A stretch of DNA of 64,000 nt from DATELY01 sp035276085. Lineage in GTDB: Bacteria; Pseudomonadota; Gammaproteobacteria; Steroidobacterales; Steroidobacteraceae. Position numbers and translations under genes: made by a program. The DNA is taken from assembly GCA_035276085.1 (NCBI GenBank), contig DATELY010000226.1, positions 1 to 64,000 of the forward strand, given 5' to 3'. This document shows, one piece after another, positions 24,891-33,934 of the stretch; the first letter of the stretch is position 1, and every line of letters begins with the position of its first letter. The notes beneath the pieces were generated by a model. The model worked only from the letters and a program-made list of their open reading frames with translations, did not search any database and was not told the origin of the DNA.

Positions 24891-26162
24891 TCAGCTTTCG
24901 GTCTTCACGTCGAAGCGAGTCAGATAACGTTCGAACAGCGTGTACTCCGTAGCACGCTGAGCTTCATCGGCGTCGGAGTACTTGTGCGCCGGCCGGCTTT
25001 CGCGCGGGTGCTCGCGCAGATAGTTCTCCATGGCGGCGCGAGCCTCGGCGGTCAACGGCATGTTCAGCTCGCGATACAGCTTCTCGACCGTGCCCATCGG
25101 ATCCGCAACGAAGTCGAGATACTGCACGTGCCGGATCTGCTCAGCGGGCACCTGCCCGGCGTCGATCTGATCCAGCACGCGATCGAAATGGCGCTTGAGC
25201 CCTGACGGATGGGTCAACTGCGCGATCGCCCGCGGGTCCATGGGCCGATCGCTGCGCATCCACAGGATCGTCCCGACGAGACTGACACCCGAAGACACCA
25301 CCTTCAGCGGATCGCGATGCATCCAGACGAGTTGCAGATCCGGGAACACTTTGAACACGTCGGGCAGATAGCGCATCGCGTCGGGCGATTTCAGCATCCA
25401 CCGCGTGCGGGGATTCTTCCACTGCAGCAACTTCATGACCCGTTTCGCATAGCTGAGGCCCGGCACGCCGCTGCGATTGGCCATCCAGGCATCGAAGCTC
25501 GGCGTCAGCCCGCAGAAGATCAACCAGCCCGTCGCCTGGAAGCTCAGCGCTTCGAGCTGAATCAGCTCGGTCGGCATGTCGCCATTGAACTCGTGGATGG
25601 ACGCCATCTCCGGCGTGACGCGATTCCATTGCGTCATGCGCTGGTCGGCCAGCGCGATGCGGGGATCGCTGTGGTACGTCTCGGCCTCGGGCGGCGGCGC
25701 CGGAAACAACGCCTCCCAATGCTTCGGCGTACCGTTCGCGCGGTCGAAGGACAGCAGGTTCTGAATGGCTGAGGTGCCGCTACGGCCGGAACCGACGATC
25801 AGTACCTGCGGTGCGAGCTCCTCGGCATCGATCTCCGGATGCCGCTTGTACTCCTCCTCCACTCGCAGGCGCGCTTCCAGATACATGAGAATGTCGGAGC
25901 GCGTCATCAAGCGCCCCATCAGGTTCAGCTCGGCTTCCTCGTCCAGAGACTTGATGAAGCGCTGGAACGGCTCGTGCCAATCCGCCACGCCGAAATCGCT
26001 CAGCCCGGTATTGGCCTTGGCCGTGGCGATCAAGGACTGTTCGTCCAAGGGCACGACGCTCTTCAGGTCGAGATACGAGCCCTCCTCGTTCACGCGCCGA
26101 ACCCACTCAGGACGTGGCGGTTGCTTCCATTGCTGGATGCGATAGTTGGCGTTGGCACTCAT
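24891..26162 (-). CDS. Sulfotransferase family protein
   Basis: A 423-residue protein with a PAPS-dependent sulfotransferase fold. The 5'-phosphosulfate-binding loop is LIVGSGRSGTSAIQNLL (about residues 121-137) and the 3'-phosphate motif is VWMHRDPLKVVSSGVSLVG. Bacterial members of this large subfamily (an additional ~100 N-terminal residues, RPEWVRRVNEEGSYLDL) often sit in steroid- or lipid-related gene groups. It is the last gene of the operon starting at 31101, 27 bases after the DUF1214 gene. A sulfotransferase in a degradation operon is unusual; its acceptor is unknown. Confidence 0.85.
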   Translation of the reverse strand: MSANANYRIQQWKQPPRPEWVRRVNEEGSYLDLKSVVPLDEQSLIATAKANTGLSDFGVADWHEPFQRFIKSLDEEAELNLMGRLMTRSDILMYLEARLRVEEEYKRHPEIDAEELAPQVLIVGSGRSGTSAIQNLLSFDRANGTPKHWEALFPAPPPEAETYHSDPRIALADQRMTQWNRVTPEMASIHEFNGDMPTELIQLEALSFQATGWLIFCGLTPSFDAWMANRSGVPGLSYAKRVMKLLQWKNPRTRWMLKSPDAMRYLPDVFKVFPDLQLVWMHRDPLKVVSSGVSLVGTILWMRSDRPMDPRAIAQLTHPSGLKRHFDRVLDQIDAGQVPAEQIRHVQYLDFVADPMGTVEKLYRELNMPLTAEARAAMENYLREHPRESRPAHKYSDADEAQRATEYTLFERYLTRFDVKTES

Positions 26163-26189
26163 GATCGTTCCCCCGAACCGATTCGCGGT

Positions 26190-27413
26190 CTATTCGCCGT
26201 AGAGCTTCAGCATGTTGACGCGTCGGCGGGCGAGCCCGTCCTGCCGGTCCTTCGGTGTGACCCGCCGGCTCTTGGACATGAGCGCATGCACTTCGCTCAG
26301 CTTGATCTTGCGAGACTTCGGCACCGGCGAGGTTTTCGCTCGATAGTTCCGAAAGACGATCGTGCCCTCGATACGCCCACAGGGATCGAGCCAGTTGTTC
26401 ACGCCAGGGTCTTTGTGGGCGACGACGATGCGCAGCACACCGTCGCTGTCCGGCACTGCTTCGATGTCGTTGAGCGAGCTTTGCCGTGAGGTGAATTCGA
26501 GCGAGCGCGACCACACATCGCCCAGCTGGAATGACCAGTAGGCGCCGTCGGGCAGCTTGTCCATCTCGATCAACAGCGCTTCATCGGGCTGCAGCTCGAA
26601 GACGGCCATTGCATAGTTGGACGAGGGACTGCCGACTTCGCTCGTAACGGTGCCAGGGAGCAACGTGAGCTTGTTCTTCTCTCCACCGGCATTGTTCAGG
26701 TACATGTCGTACAGATTGATGTTGAACACTTCCATCAAATAGCGCACGAACAGCGTCGCACGGTCGATGCGCCTGGCCACGGCAGCTTCATCGAACTCGT
26801 CCGCGTCGTAGTACGTCTCCGGCAACTCGGTGATGCGTTCCAAGGTGAGCTCGCCCTGATCGCCATCCCACTTCGGCAACGCGCGCCGGATCAGCATGAA
26901 CTGAAAGTCGACTTCGGGATTCAGCTTCACCCAGTTTCCCGGCTGCTTCGTGGGGCTCAGAATGAATTCGAACGTGCCGTCCTTCTCGACGTGGAGATCG
27001 GCGAGATCGTAGTTGCCGTCGACCTTCACACCTGCCTCACCGAACAGACCGCTGAGCGTCTGCAGCAGGAACAAGGTGATGTCGCCCAGCCGGCCCTTCA
27101 TGCGATACGTGTGGCGTCCATCCACGAAGGCCACGCCGTAGACGAAGTCCTGCCCATTCTGGCCGAGCGTGTATTGCCCGGTCTGCCAGCCGCTGTTGAC
27201 GAAGATCCGCGGATTCAACATGCGTGGCGCAACGGCGAAGTTGTACGCCATCGCCTGCATCTCCATCAGCGTGTGATACCCCTTCGCGCGATGCTGGGGT
27301 GTCTGTTGATAGCGCGGCGTCGACTCCATCTTCAGCCGCATCTTTTCCAGCTCGGCGTGATAGTTCTGCCACGCCTTCTGCAATCCTTCGGAAGTCGGTG
27401 ATCGGGTCGTCAT
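26190..27413 (-). CDS. DUF1214 domain-containing protein
   Basis: A 407-residue soluble protein. The N-terminal half is mixed helical (LQKAWQNYHAELEKMRLKME; MEMQAMAYNFAVAPRMLNP). The C-terminal part contains the DUF1214-like beta region: YWSFQLGDVWSRSLEFTSRQ, VAHKDPGVNNWLDPCG and EGTIVFRNYRA. No signal peptide or membrane helix is visible. No catalytic activity is established for the family that I can name. It lies between a SnoaL-like gene and a sulfotransferase in one operon, so a role in the same pathway is likely. Confidence 0.75.
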   Translation of the reverse strand: MTTRSPTSEGLQKAWQNYHAELEKMRLKMESTPRYQQTPQHRAKGYHTLMEMQAMAYNFAVAPRMLNPRIFVNSGWQTGQYTLGQNGQDFVYGVAFVDGRHTYRMKGRLGDITLFLLQTLSGLFGEAGVKVDGNYDLADLHVEKDGTFEFILSPTKQPGNWVKLNPEVDFQFMLIRRALPKWDGDQGELTLERITELPETYYDADEFDEAAVARRIDRATLFVRYLMEVFNINLYDMYLNNAGGEKNKLTLLPGTVTSEVGSPSSNYAMAVFELQPDEALLIEMDKLPDGAYWSFQLGDVWSRSLEFTSRQSSLNDIEAVPDSDGVLRIVVAHKDPGVNNWLDPCGRIEGTIVFRNYRAKTSPVPKSRKIKLSEVHALMSKSRRVTPKDRQDGLARRRVNMLKLYGE

Positions 27414-27470
27414 GTGAGTTCCTCCGGCGATCTACTTGCAGCCATGGCCTTTGGATAACGGCACGCAACC

Positions 27471-28073
27471 TCAGCTGCGGTCCGGGAGGCGGTTCTTGTA
27501 GACGGGGTCGGATTTGTCGCGCCTGCCTGGCAGGTTGAATGCCGCAATGTGCCCTTGGTCCACGATGCGGCTGGAAGGCTGAACGATGCTCCACTCGTTC
27601 GTGATCTTGCGTCGCAGGATCTTCCATTGACCGGCTCGCTTCTCGAACAGATCGATATAGCGACCGCCGCAGAGGTAGTCATGATCGCCGTCGATCTCGC
27701 CGGCCTTTGCCATCGCCTGTGCGTAACGCTCGCCGAAGAACGAGGTCACTTTTTCGTTGCCGCCCGGGCAACGCTGGTAAGCAGTGTAATAGGACTCGGA
27801 GGTCGCGAAGTTGCCCTGCACGTCGATGATCGAATGCGTCACCGTGTGCATGCCGTCGATGATGAGCTCCGCGAGCGCACCGATGATGAACTTGGCAAAC
27901 TCCTGCGCATTCCCGCTGAACGAGCCGTGATCATCCGTGCCGTCCGGGTGGTAGATCGACTGCAACAACTCCAGATCCAAGCGGTCGATCGCGCGGCAGT
28001 ACAGCTTCAGAACCTGTTCGATCTCCTGCCGGTCGACGAGTAGCTGCAGGTGTTTCGCTTGCGTGTCGTTCAT
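27471..28073 (-). CDS. SnoaL-like / NTF2-fold protein
   Basis: A 200-residue protein of the SnoaL_4 type with a cone-shaped alpha+beta fold. The N-terminal signature EIEQVLKLYCRAIDRLDLEL is followed by YHPDGTDDHGSFSGNAQEF and, late, LCGGRYIDLFEKRAGQWKIL. Family members include dehydratases and isomerases acting on polycyclic compounds, and small subunits of ring hydroxylases; there is no adjacent oxygenase large subunit, but a Rieske oxygenase is divergently encoded at 32489. It starts 15 bases after the hydratase stop within the operon. Exact reaction unknown. Confidence 0.8.
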   Translation of the reverse strand: MNDTQAKHLQLLVDRQEIEQVLKLYCRAIDRLDLELLQSIYHPDGTDDHGSFSGNAQEFAKFIIGALAELIIDGMHTVTHSIIDVQGNFATSESYYTAYQRCPGGNEKVTSFFGERYAQAMAKAGEIDGDHDYLCGGRYIDLFEKRAGQWKILRRKITNEWSIVQPSSRIVDQGHIAAFNLPGRRDKSDPVYKNRLPDRS

Positions 28074-28088
28074 CGGCGCCTCCGGTAG

Positions 28089-28904
28089 TCAGCGACCCTT
28101 CCACTCGGGCTTGCGTCGTTGCAGGAAGGCACGGCGACCTTCTTGTGCATCTTCGCTCGCAGCCACGCGCATCACGGTCGGATAGCTGTGCGCATCCAGC
28201 GCCGTCGCCAGATCCGGCAGATCGAAATTGCGGTAGGCCATCTCCTTGGACGCGGCGATGGACAGTGGCGCACCCACGGCGATCGCATCGGCCCAGCGGC
28301 GTGCAGCGACAAGTACGGGTTCGTTCGTCACTTCATTCACGAAGCCGAGCTCATACCCCTGCTGGGCGGTCACCTGCTTGGCGGTGAGAATGACGCCCAG
28401 CGCCCGCTTCAATCCGATCTCGCGTGTGAGGCGCACGACGCCACCGCCCATGGCAGCAAGTCCTACCATCGGCTCAGGTAAACCGAACTTTGCGTGCGGG
28501 GCCGCGACGATGAGATCGCAAGCTAGGGCCAGCTCGAAGCCGAAGCCGAGTGCTACGCCATTCACGGCGGCGATGAGCGGCTTCTGTCGATCGAGCCGAC
28601 GCACGAGCTCCGAGCCGAACTCCACTTCCTGGTAAACCTCGGGATGGGCTTCCGCATACTGCAGATCGAATCCGGCGGAAAACGCACGCTCGCCCGCGCC
28701 CGTGATCAGCACGACGCGCACGTCATCGGCTGCTTCACACCAATCGAGCACTCGACCCATCTCGGCGCAGGCCGCCGCGTGCAACGCGTTGTGGAGGGTC
28801 GGGCGATTGATCGTCAGCGTCACGACTCGATCGCTCAGCGCCACCTCGATGAACTCGAAGGTGGCGCCACCGCGTGCGCTGCGGAGGGATTCGAAATCAG
28901 CCAT
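28089..28904 (-). CDS. Enoyl-CoA hydratase/isomerase family protein
   Basis: A 271-residue crotonase-family protein. Oxyanion-hole segments: LITGAGERAFSAGFDLQYAE and AAVNGVALGFGFELALACDL; the active-site helix reads GLPEPMVGLAAMGGGVVRL, with Glu in the usual first catalytic position. It ends RRAFLQRRKPEWKGR, like the other hydratase here. ATG 28904 is used; it overlaps the TetR stop by a few bases, and longer in-frame starts would lie deep in the TetR gene. Likely hydrates an enoyl-CoA intermediate of the operon's pathway. Confidence 0.9.
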   Translation of the reverse strand: MADFESLRSARGGATFEFIEVALSDRVVTLTINRPTLHNALHAAACAEMGRVLDWCEAADDVRVVLITGAGERAFSAGFDLQYAEAHPEVYQEVEFGSELVRRLDRQKPLIAAVNGVALGFGFELALACDLIVAAPHAKFGLPEPMVGLAAMGGGVVRLTREIGLKRALGVILTAKQVTAQQGYELGFVNEVTNEPVLVAARRWADAIAVGAPLSIAASKEMAYRNFDLPDLATALDAHSYPTVMRVAASEDAQEGRRAFLQRRKPEWKGR

Positions 28905-29679
28905 GGTTCCGCCTTTGCCCGCTCCGCGCCGGGCGGATACGTGCATCGGCTCTCTTCTTCTTCGATCGCGACTTGCCGGTGTCGTCACCGTTCAACAGCA
29001 GCGCGCGGTACAGCGGCAGCAACGCGTCCGCGAATTCCTGGTTGAAGTAGGGTTCGAGCAGACTCCAGTGATGCAGGGCGCTGTCGTACAACGCCTGGCC
29101 CTCGGGTATGGCTGCCTCGGGGCTGGCGAGCTGCTGCATGCGCAACCAGGTGAGCCACTGACTCCACACGTTCTCGGCCAACAGGCGCGTGCTGTTGGGA
29201 TGCCGGATGGACCGCAGCTGCCCTTTCTCGATCATTTCCTGGAAGCCCGCATCGATGTCCTGCAGGGCGAGCTCCTGAAACTTGAAATACTTCTCGCGCA
29301 GCTTCGGGTCTTGCGACAGCAGGAACGTCAACGCATTGAAGAAGAAGCGGAACTCCCAGAAGCTGCGCAGGATGTTGACGAGATACTCCGCCCCTTCGCG
29401 GGCCGATCCCGCGGGAATGGTCGGCTTGAGCACGACGCTCAGGCGTTCCTGCAACACATTGAACGTCGCATGCACGAGATCGCGCTTGCGCTTGAAGTGA
29501 TACGTCAGGTTTCCCGGGCTGATCTCGAGGTGCGCGGCAATCGATTCCACCGCGACGTGCTGGATGCCGCGTTGATTGAACAGAGCGATGGCGGCGCGGA
29601 TGATGCGTTCGCTCGTATGCAACGCATCCGTGCCATTTGCCGTTGCGCTACGGGAGACAATGACGCGCGGTGTGGCCAT
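28897..29679 (-). CDS. TetR/AcrR-family transcriptional regulator
   Basis: A 260-residue regulator. The N-terminal helix-turn-helix spans about residues 22-68 (RIIRAAIALFNQRGIQHVAV, then ISPGNLTYHFKRKRDL). The long ligand domain is helical (VNILRSFWEFRFFFNALTFL), and the C-terminus is a basic tail (KSRSKKKRADARIRPARSGQ). It lies 15 bases downstream of the FAD dehydrogenase gene and overlaps the hydratase gene, so it is inside the operon it probably controls. A palindromic site near 31194-31209 in the divergent promoter is a candidate operator. Ligand likely a CoA ester or hydrophobic substrate; inferred. Confidence 0.88.
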   Translation of the reverse strand: MATPRVIVSRSATANGTDALHTSERIIRAAIALFNQRGIQHVAVESIAAHLEISPGNLTYHFKRKRDLVHATFNVLQERLSVVLKPTIPAGSAREGAEYLVNILRSFWEFRFFFNALTFLLSQDPKLREKYFKFQELALQDIDAGFQEMIEKGQLRSIRHPNSTRLLAENVWSQWLTWLRMQQLASPEAAIPEGQALYDSALHHWSLLEPYFNQEFADALLPLYRALLLNGDDTGKSRSKKKRADARIRPARSGQRRNHG

Positions 29680-29694
29680 GGGGATTTCGATCTC

Positions 29695-31101
29695 TCAGCG
29701 CTGCTGCGCGGGATGGAGCACGTCCGCGGCAGCCGACTGACCGGCAATGCGCCCGAACACCATGGCATTGCAGATGCCCATGCCGCCGCCCGAATAGCGC
29801 TTGCCCACCGCGCAACCGAGCACCTCACCGGCCGCATACAAGCCCGGAATCGGTCGATCGTGTTCGTCGAGCACTTGCGCACGCTCGTTGATGTTGAGAC
29901 CGGCGCCGGTCTGTCCGATGACGCAGGCACGTACTTCACGCGCATAGAAAGGTGCTTTGCGCACCGGGAAGAAGCGTTCCATCTCTTTGAAGAACAATGG
30001 ATCGACTCCCCGATCGCAGTTGGCGTTGTAGTGCTCGACGCTGGCGGACAGCGTAGCGCCGTCGATCCCGACCTTGCCGGCCAGCTCGCGAATGCTGTCG
30101 GCCTTGACGATCTTGCCGTTGTCGATGCTCTGGCGCAGTAAGTTGTATTCCCACGTCGGCATCGCAGCGCCGCTGTGATAGGGATCGGCGAAGCGCAGAT
30201 CCTGACTTGCTTCCAGCAACGTCGGCTCATCGAAGATCGCAAATGCGCGGCGCTCAGGCTGCGCGTTCACCAGATAACCCGAGACGGCATACGGCGCGGA
30301 TTCATCCATGAACCGATGTCCGCGCGTGTTCACGAGCATGAGCCAGGGTGGCAGGAACGCTTCGACGAACTTGCCCAATCCGCTCGTGGGCAGCAGCAGG
30401 CCCGTGTCCTGCCCGACCACCGTCGCACCGACGTTCTCGGCGAGCTTGATGCCGTCGCCGAGAATGTAGGGCGCAGCGAAATGCACCGCGTAGGTCCAAT
30501 CACCATGACTTGCCGCAGTGGGATACAGCCGACGAATCATCTCTGGACTGTTCCCGAAGCCGCCGGTGGTGATGACGACCGCACCGCCACGCAACTCCTC
30601 TCCGCCGGCTTTGACTCCCACGACGCGACCGTTCTCGACCAGCAGCTGCTCCACGCGAGTGCCGAGCGCATGCTCCACGCCGCGTGCACCCGCAGCATTG
30701 ATCAGGTGTTGCGCGACACCCCCGCTGGGATGACCGCGTGGTACTTCCTCCACACCGGAACACAGCAAGTATTGCGGCGGAAACTCCACTCCCAGGCCGA
30801 TGAGCCATTCGAGTGCGGGTCCGCTCTGCTCGCACAGGATGCGCATGATCTGCGGATTGGCTTCCCATCCCGCGAGCGTCATGACGTAGTGAAACATCGC
30901 ATCCGGGGTGTCGTGAATGCCATTCGCCCGTTGCACGCTGGTGCCTGCGGCGTACATCACGGCCGCGGACAGAGCTGTGGCGCCGCCCAGTTTCTTGTCG
31001 GCCTCGAGCACCATGCAGGAAGCCCCTGCATCGCGCGCCATGATCGCCGCGGCGAGCCCCGCACCGCCGCCACCGATGATGATGAGATCGAAGTCCCTCA
31101 T
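29695..31101 (-). CDS. FAD-dependent oxidoreductase (KstD/fumarate-reductase flavoprotein type)
   Basis: A 468-residue flavoprotein of the succinate dehydrogenase/fumarate reductase superfamily, which includes 3-ketosteroid delta1-dehydrogenases. The N-terminus is DFDLIIIGGGGAGLAAAIMA, then VLEADKKLGGATALSAAVMY; the C-terminal FAD motif is IPGLYAAGEVLGCAVGKRYS followed by GGGMGICNAMVFGRIAG. ATG 31101 is chosen because the Rossmann motif follows directly; the frame's 30 earlier codons have no homology. It is the first gene of a six-gene operon and divergent from the P450 operon. Ring or side-chain dehydrogenation is plausible; the substrate is unproven. Confidence 0.87.
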   Translation of the reverse strand: MRDFDLIIIGGGGAGLAAAIMARDAGASCMVLEADKKLGGATALSAAVMYAAGTSVQRANGIHDTPDAMFHYVMTLAGWEANPQIMRILCEQSGPALEWLIGLGVEFPPQYLLCSGVEEVPRGHPSGGVAQHLINAAGARGVEHALGTRVEQLLVENGRVVGVKAGGEELRGGAVVITTGGFGNSPEMIRRLYPTAASHGDWTYAVHFAAPYILGDGIKLAENVGATVVGQDTGLLLPTSGLGKFVEAFLPPWLMLVNTRGHRFMDESAPYAVSGYLVNAQPERRAFAIFDEPTLLEASQDLRFADPYHSGAAMPTWEYNLLRQSIDNGKIVKADSIRELAGKVGIDGATLSASVEHYNANCDRGVDPLFFKEMERFFPVRKAPFYAREVRACVIGQTGAGLNINERAQVLDEHDRPIPGLYAAGEVLGCAVGKRYSGGGMGICNAMVFGRIAGQSAAADVLHPAQQR

Positions 31102-31190
31102 GCGTCCCCCTGAAGATGTCACATGGACGTCGCTGCGCACGTCGATGACGAATTTTGCTGCACGACCCCATGCCAATCGCCCGCGGCCCA

Positions 31191-31209
31191 TACTAGTATA
31201 CGTCTACTA
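31191..31209. promoter_or_regulatory. Candidate operator between FAD dehydrogenase and P450 operons
   Basis: TACTAGTA (31191-31198) overlaps TAGTA-N6-TACTA (31194-31209) in the 142-base divergent gap. It includes ACGTCTACTA, also found upstream of the TonB receptor. A likely target for the TetR protein encoded in the adjacent operon. Confidence 0.4.
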
Positions 31210-31243
31210 CCGCGTCCAAGACCGACTTTGAGTGGGACCGCCG

Positions 31244-32482
31244 ATGCGCAAATTGAGTGAATTCAGCATGACCGATCCCGCAGTAGCGAAGTGTCCCTTC
31301 GACTACTACGCTGCGATGCGCCGCGAAAGTCCGGTGCACAAGGACCCCGGCACCGGATGCTGGTGGGTTGCGCAGCGCGAAACGATCGCGCAAGCCACGT
31401 TCGATCCCCAGACCTTCTCCTCGCACAGCGACCTCGTGTTGAGGATGCGTTATCGCCCGCGCGCGCAGGCGCTGTGGGAAGCGGCCGGCATGCAGACGCT
31501 GCATACGTTCGTGACGAGCGATCCGCCGGAGCACGAAGATTACCGGGCCGTCGGCATGAGCGTGTTCACGCCGGTCAAGGTGGAAGAGCTGACACCGCAC
31601 ATCGAAGCGCGCGTCCACGAGCTGATCGATGAGTTCGTCGACAAGGGCAGCGTCGAGTTCGTGACGGAATTCGCCGCGCGTCTGCCGGGCCGGATCGTGT
31701 GCGATGAATTCGGTTTGCCGCTGGAGGATCAGCCGCGGTTCAAGACCTGGACCGACGCGGCCATCGGTCTTCTCTCACCCGACATCTCCGAAGACAAGGA
31801 GGTGGAACTGGTGCAGCGGTTGATCGAACTGTTCAAGTATCTCGAGGTCCAGCTGAAACGCAGTTCGCAGGAACCGGGCGGCCGTGTGATCCACACGGTG
31901 GCCACGATGAACAAGCGCGACGGCACGCCGTTTTCGCTGCTCGAGCGCGCGTGGATGATCGTGAACCTGTTCGTCGGTGGCAACGAGACGACGATGAACA
32001 TGTTGTCCGCAGGGTTGAAAAAGCTGGCGACCGATCCGCAATTGCAGGACGAGTTGCGCGCCGCACCCGAAAAGATCCCGCAATTCACCGAGGAGATACT
32101 GCGGTTGGATGGTTCCGTTCAGGCGCTCTTGCGCGTGGCCACCCGCGATGTGGAAGTCGACGGCGCCACGATTCCGGCCGGCGCCAACGTCATTCTCTGC
32201 ACCGGCTCCGGCAATCGCGATGAAGCGTTCTGGGAGCATGCCGACGAGTTTCGCCTCGACCGCACGAATGCTCGCCGCCATATGACCTTCGGTCAGGGAC
32301 GCCACGTATGCGTCGGCATGCACCTCGCGCGGCGTGAGCTCAATACTGCGTACCGCATCCTGCTCGAACGTCTGCGTAACATTCGGCTGGCCGTACCGCC
32401 GGAAGAAATCGATCAAGTACCGCTGCCCTTCCATCGCAGCATCGTGCGTTTGCCTCTTCAATTCGACGCTGTCGCGAGGTAG
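31244..32482 (+). CDS. Cytochrome P450
   Basis: A 412-residue soluble bacterial P450. The oxygen-activating I-helix motif is FVGGNETTMNML (about residue 243 onward), the ExxR motif is EEILR, and the heme-binding loop is FGQGRHVCVGMHLAR with Cys356 as thiolate ligand. The start at ATG 31244 has GGGA six bases upstream; GTG 31232 and ATG 31268 are alternatives. It heads the operon P450, Rieske oxygenase, CoA ligase, thiolase. No ferredoxin or reductase gene is nearby, so electron donors must come from elsewhere. The length and layout fit CYP families that hydroxylate terpenoids or steroids; the substrate is inferred only. Confidence 0.93.
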   Translation: MRKLSEFSMTDPAVAKCPFDYYAAMRRESPVHKDPGTGCWWVAQRETIAQATFDPQTFSSHSDLVLRMRYRPRAQALWEAAGMQTLHTFVTSDPPEHEDYRAVGMSVFTPVKVEELTPHIEARVHELIDEFVDKGSVEFVTEFAARLPGRIVCDEFGLPLEDQPRFKTWTDAAIGLLSPDISEDKEVELVQRLIELFKYLEVQLKRSSQEPGGRVIHTVATMNKRDGTPFSLLERAWMIVNLFVGGNETTMNMLSAGLKKLATDPQLQDELRAAPEKIPQFTEEILRLDGSVQALLRVATRDVEVDGATIPAGANVILCTGSGNRDEAFWEHADEFRLDRTNARRHMTFGQGRHVCVGMHLARRELNTAYRILLERLRNIRLAVPPEEIDQVPLPFHRSIVRLPLQFDAVAR

Positions 32483-32488
32483 TCATCA

Positions 32489-33895
32489 ATGCGCTTCGAT
32501 TTTCCTGCGAACGTGATGCCGGGCGAGTACGCCGTGACCCCGGATGCGCCCGAGGGAAGCCACGACAAGAAATTTCAGTCCTTCGACGAGACCTATCCGG
32601 GGCGCTCGCGTTATCTGCAAGTGGATCCTGCGCGCTATTACAGCCATGAGCGCATGCAGGAAGAATGGGACGGTCTGTGGACCAAGACCTGGACGTGCGC
32701 CGGCCGGCTGTCGGACATCGCCAGCATCGGCCAATGGTTCAAATACGATCTTGGACGCGAGTCGTTCATCATCGCGCGCACGAGCCCGACCGAGATCAAG
32801 GCGTACTACAACGTGTGCCGTCATCGCGGCCGCCGCCTGCAAACCTCGGACTTCGGCAGACGCGATCGCTTCACCTGTCTCTTCCATGGCTGGCAGTGGA
32901 ACATCAATGGCAGCCTGAATCAGATCACGGACCCATCGTGCTTCAAGCAGGCCGCGCTGGACTCCAAGGCCGGCTTGGATCTCATCCCCGTGCGTTGCGA
33001 AACGTGGGCCGGCTACATCTTTATCAATATGGATGACAATGCAGCGCCGCTGATGGATTTCCTGGCGGAGATCCCCGCGATCATGCGTTCCTACCAGATG
33101 GAAGAGATGCATGTCGTCAAGGACGTCGTCGTCGAGTTCAAGGCCAATTGGAAGATCGTGCTCGAAGCCTTCCTCGAGTCCTATCACCTGCAGATCACGC
33201 ATCCGCAGGCGAAGCCGTATGTGGACGACGTCAAGTATCAGATCGACATCTATCACAACGGTCATGGCCGTCTGCATACCGCCATCGGCGTGCCCAGCCC
33301 GCGCGTGCATGACGACAACACGCTGGATCCGGTGCTCGGCTACATGCTCGCGGAAGTGGGCGTGAACCCGGCCGAGTTCGAGGGTCGCGCGGCTGCGGCA
33401 CGCGCAGCCATCGCCGCGGCCAAGCGTCGTAAGGACAATGCGTTCGGCATCGACTACAGCGGCTTCACGGACAGCCAGTTGACCGACGACTGGAATTATT
33501 CGGTCTTCCCGAACATGACCTTCAACACACATCCGGAAGGCGTGCTCGTCATGCGCTTCCTGCCGCATTCGTCGGATCCAGAGCGCTGCTACTACCACGT
33601 CTGGGTGATCAGCCGGAAGTTGAAGGAAGGTGCACGTCCGCCGGGCTACATGGGTGTCGAGCCGGAAGTCGACGTCAGTGGCAAGACCCGTCCCGAGCGG
33701 CGTTACAACACCAGCGCCAAGCCCGAGCTGGGCGAAGTGCTGGAACAGGATGTCGGCAACGTCGAAGCCGTCCAGCAGGGTCTGCGCTCACGCTCGTTCG
33801 ACTGCAGCAAGTACTCCGAACAGGAACAGCGCTGCATGCAGCTGCACATCGAGATCGACAACTACTTGTCGAAGATGCACAGCACCCGGCGCTGA
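32489..33895 (+). CDS. Rieske-type ring-hydroxylating oxygenase, alpha subunit (first)
   Basis: A 468-residue oxygenase component. The Rieske [2Fe-2S] ligands are C110-x-H112 (CRHRGRR) and C130-x2-H133 (CLFHGWQWNINGSL). The mononuclear iron site is in FLESYHLQITHPQ (His233, His238) with a later Asp. It begins 6 bases after the P450 stop, so the two oxygenases are translated together. No beta subunit or reductase is adjacent, which fits the homotrimeric oxygenase class. A second Rieske oxygenase is at 57174. It probably hydroxylates or N/O-dealkylates a ring compound of this pathway. Confidence 0.92.
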   Translation: MRFDFPANVMPGEYAVTPDAPEGSHDKKFQSFDETYPGRSRYLQVDPARYYSHERMQEEWDGLWTKTWTCAGRLSDIASIGQWFKYDLGRESFIIARTSPTEIKAYYNVCRHRGRRLQTSDFGRRDRFTCLFHGWQWNINGSLNQITDPSCFKQAALDSKAGLDLIPVRCETWAGYIFINMDDNAAPLMDFLAEIPAIMRSYQMEEMHVVKDVVVEFKANWKIVLEAFLESYHLQITHPQAKPYVDDVKYQIDIYHNGHGRLHTAIGVPSPRVHDDNTLDPVLGYMLAEVGVNPAEFEGRAAAARAAIAAAKRRKDNAFGIDYSGFTDSQLTDDWNYSVFPNMTFNTHPEGVLVMRFLPHSSDPERCYYHVWVISRKLKEGARPPGYMGVEPEVDVSGKTRPERRYNTSAKPELGEVLEQDVGNVEAVQQGLRSRSFDCSKYSEQEQRCMQLHIEIDNYLSKMHSTRR

Positions 33896-33934
33896 GCGTT
33901 ACGGCGAGCGAACGAAGATCGGCAGCTTTTTGCG

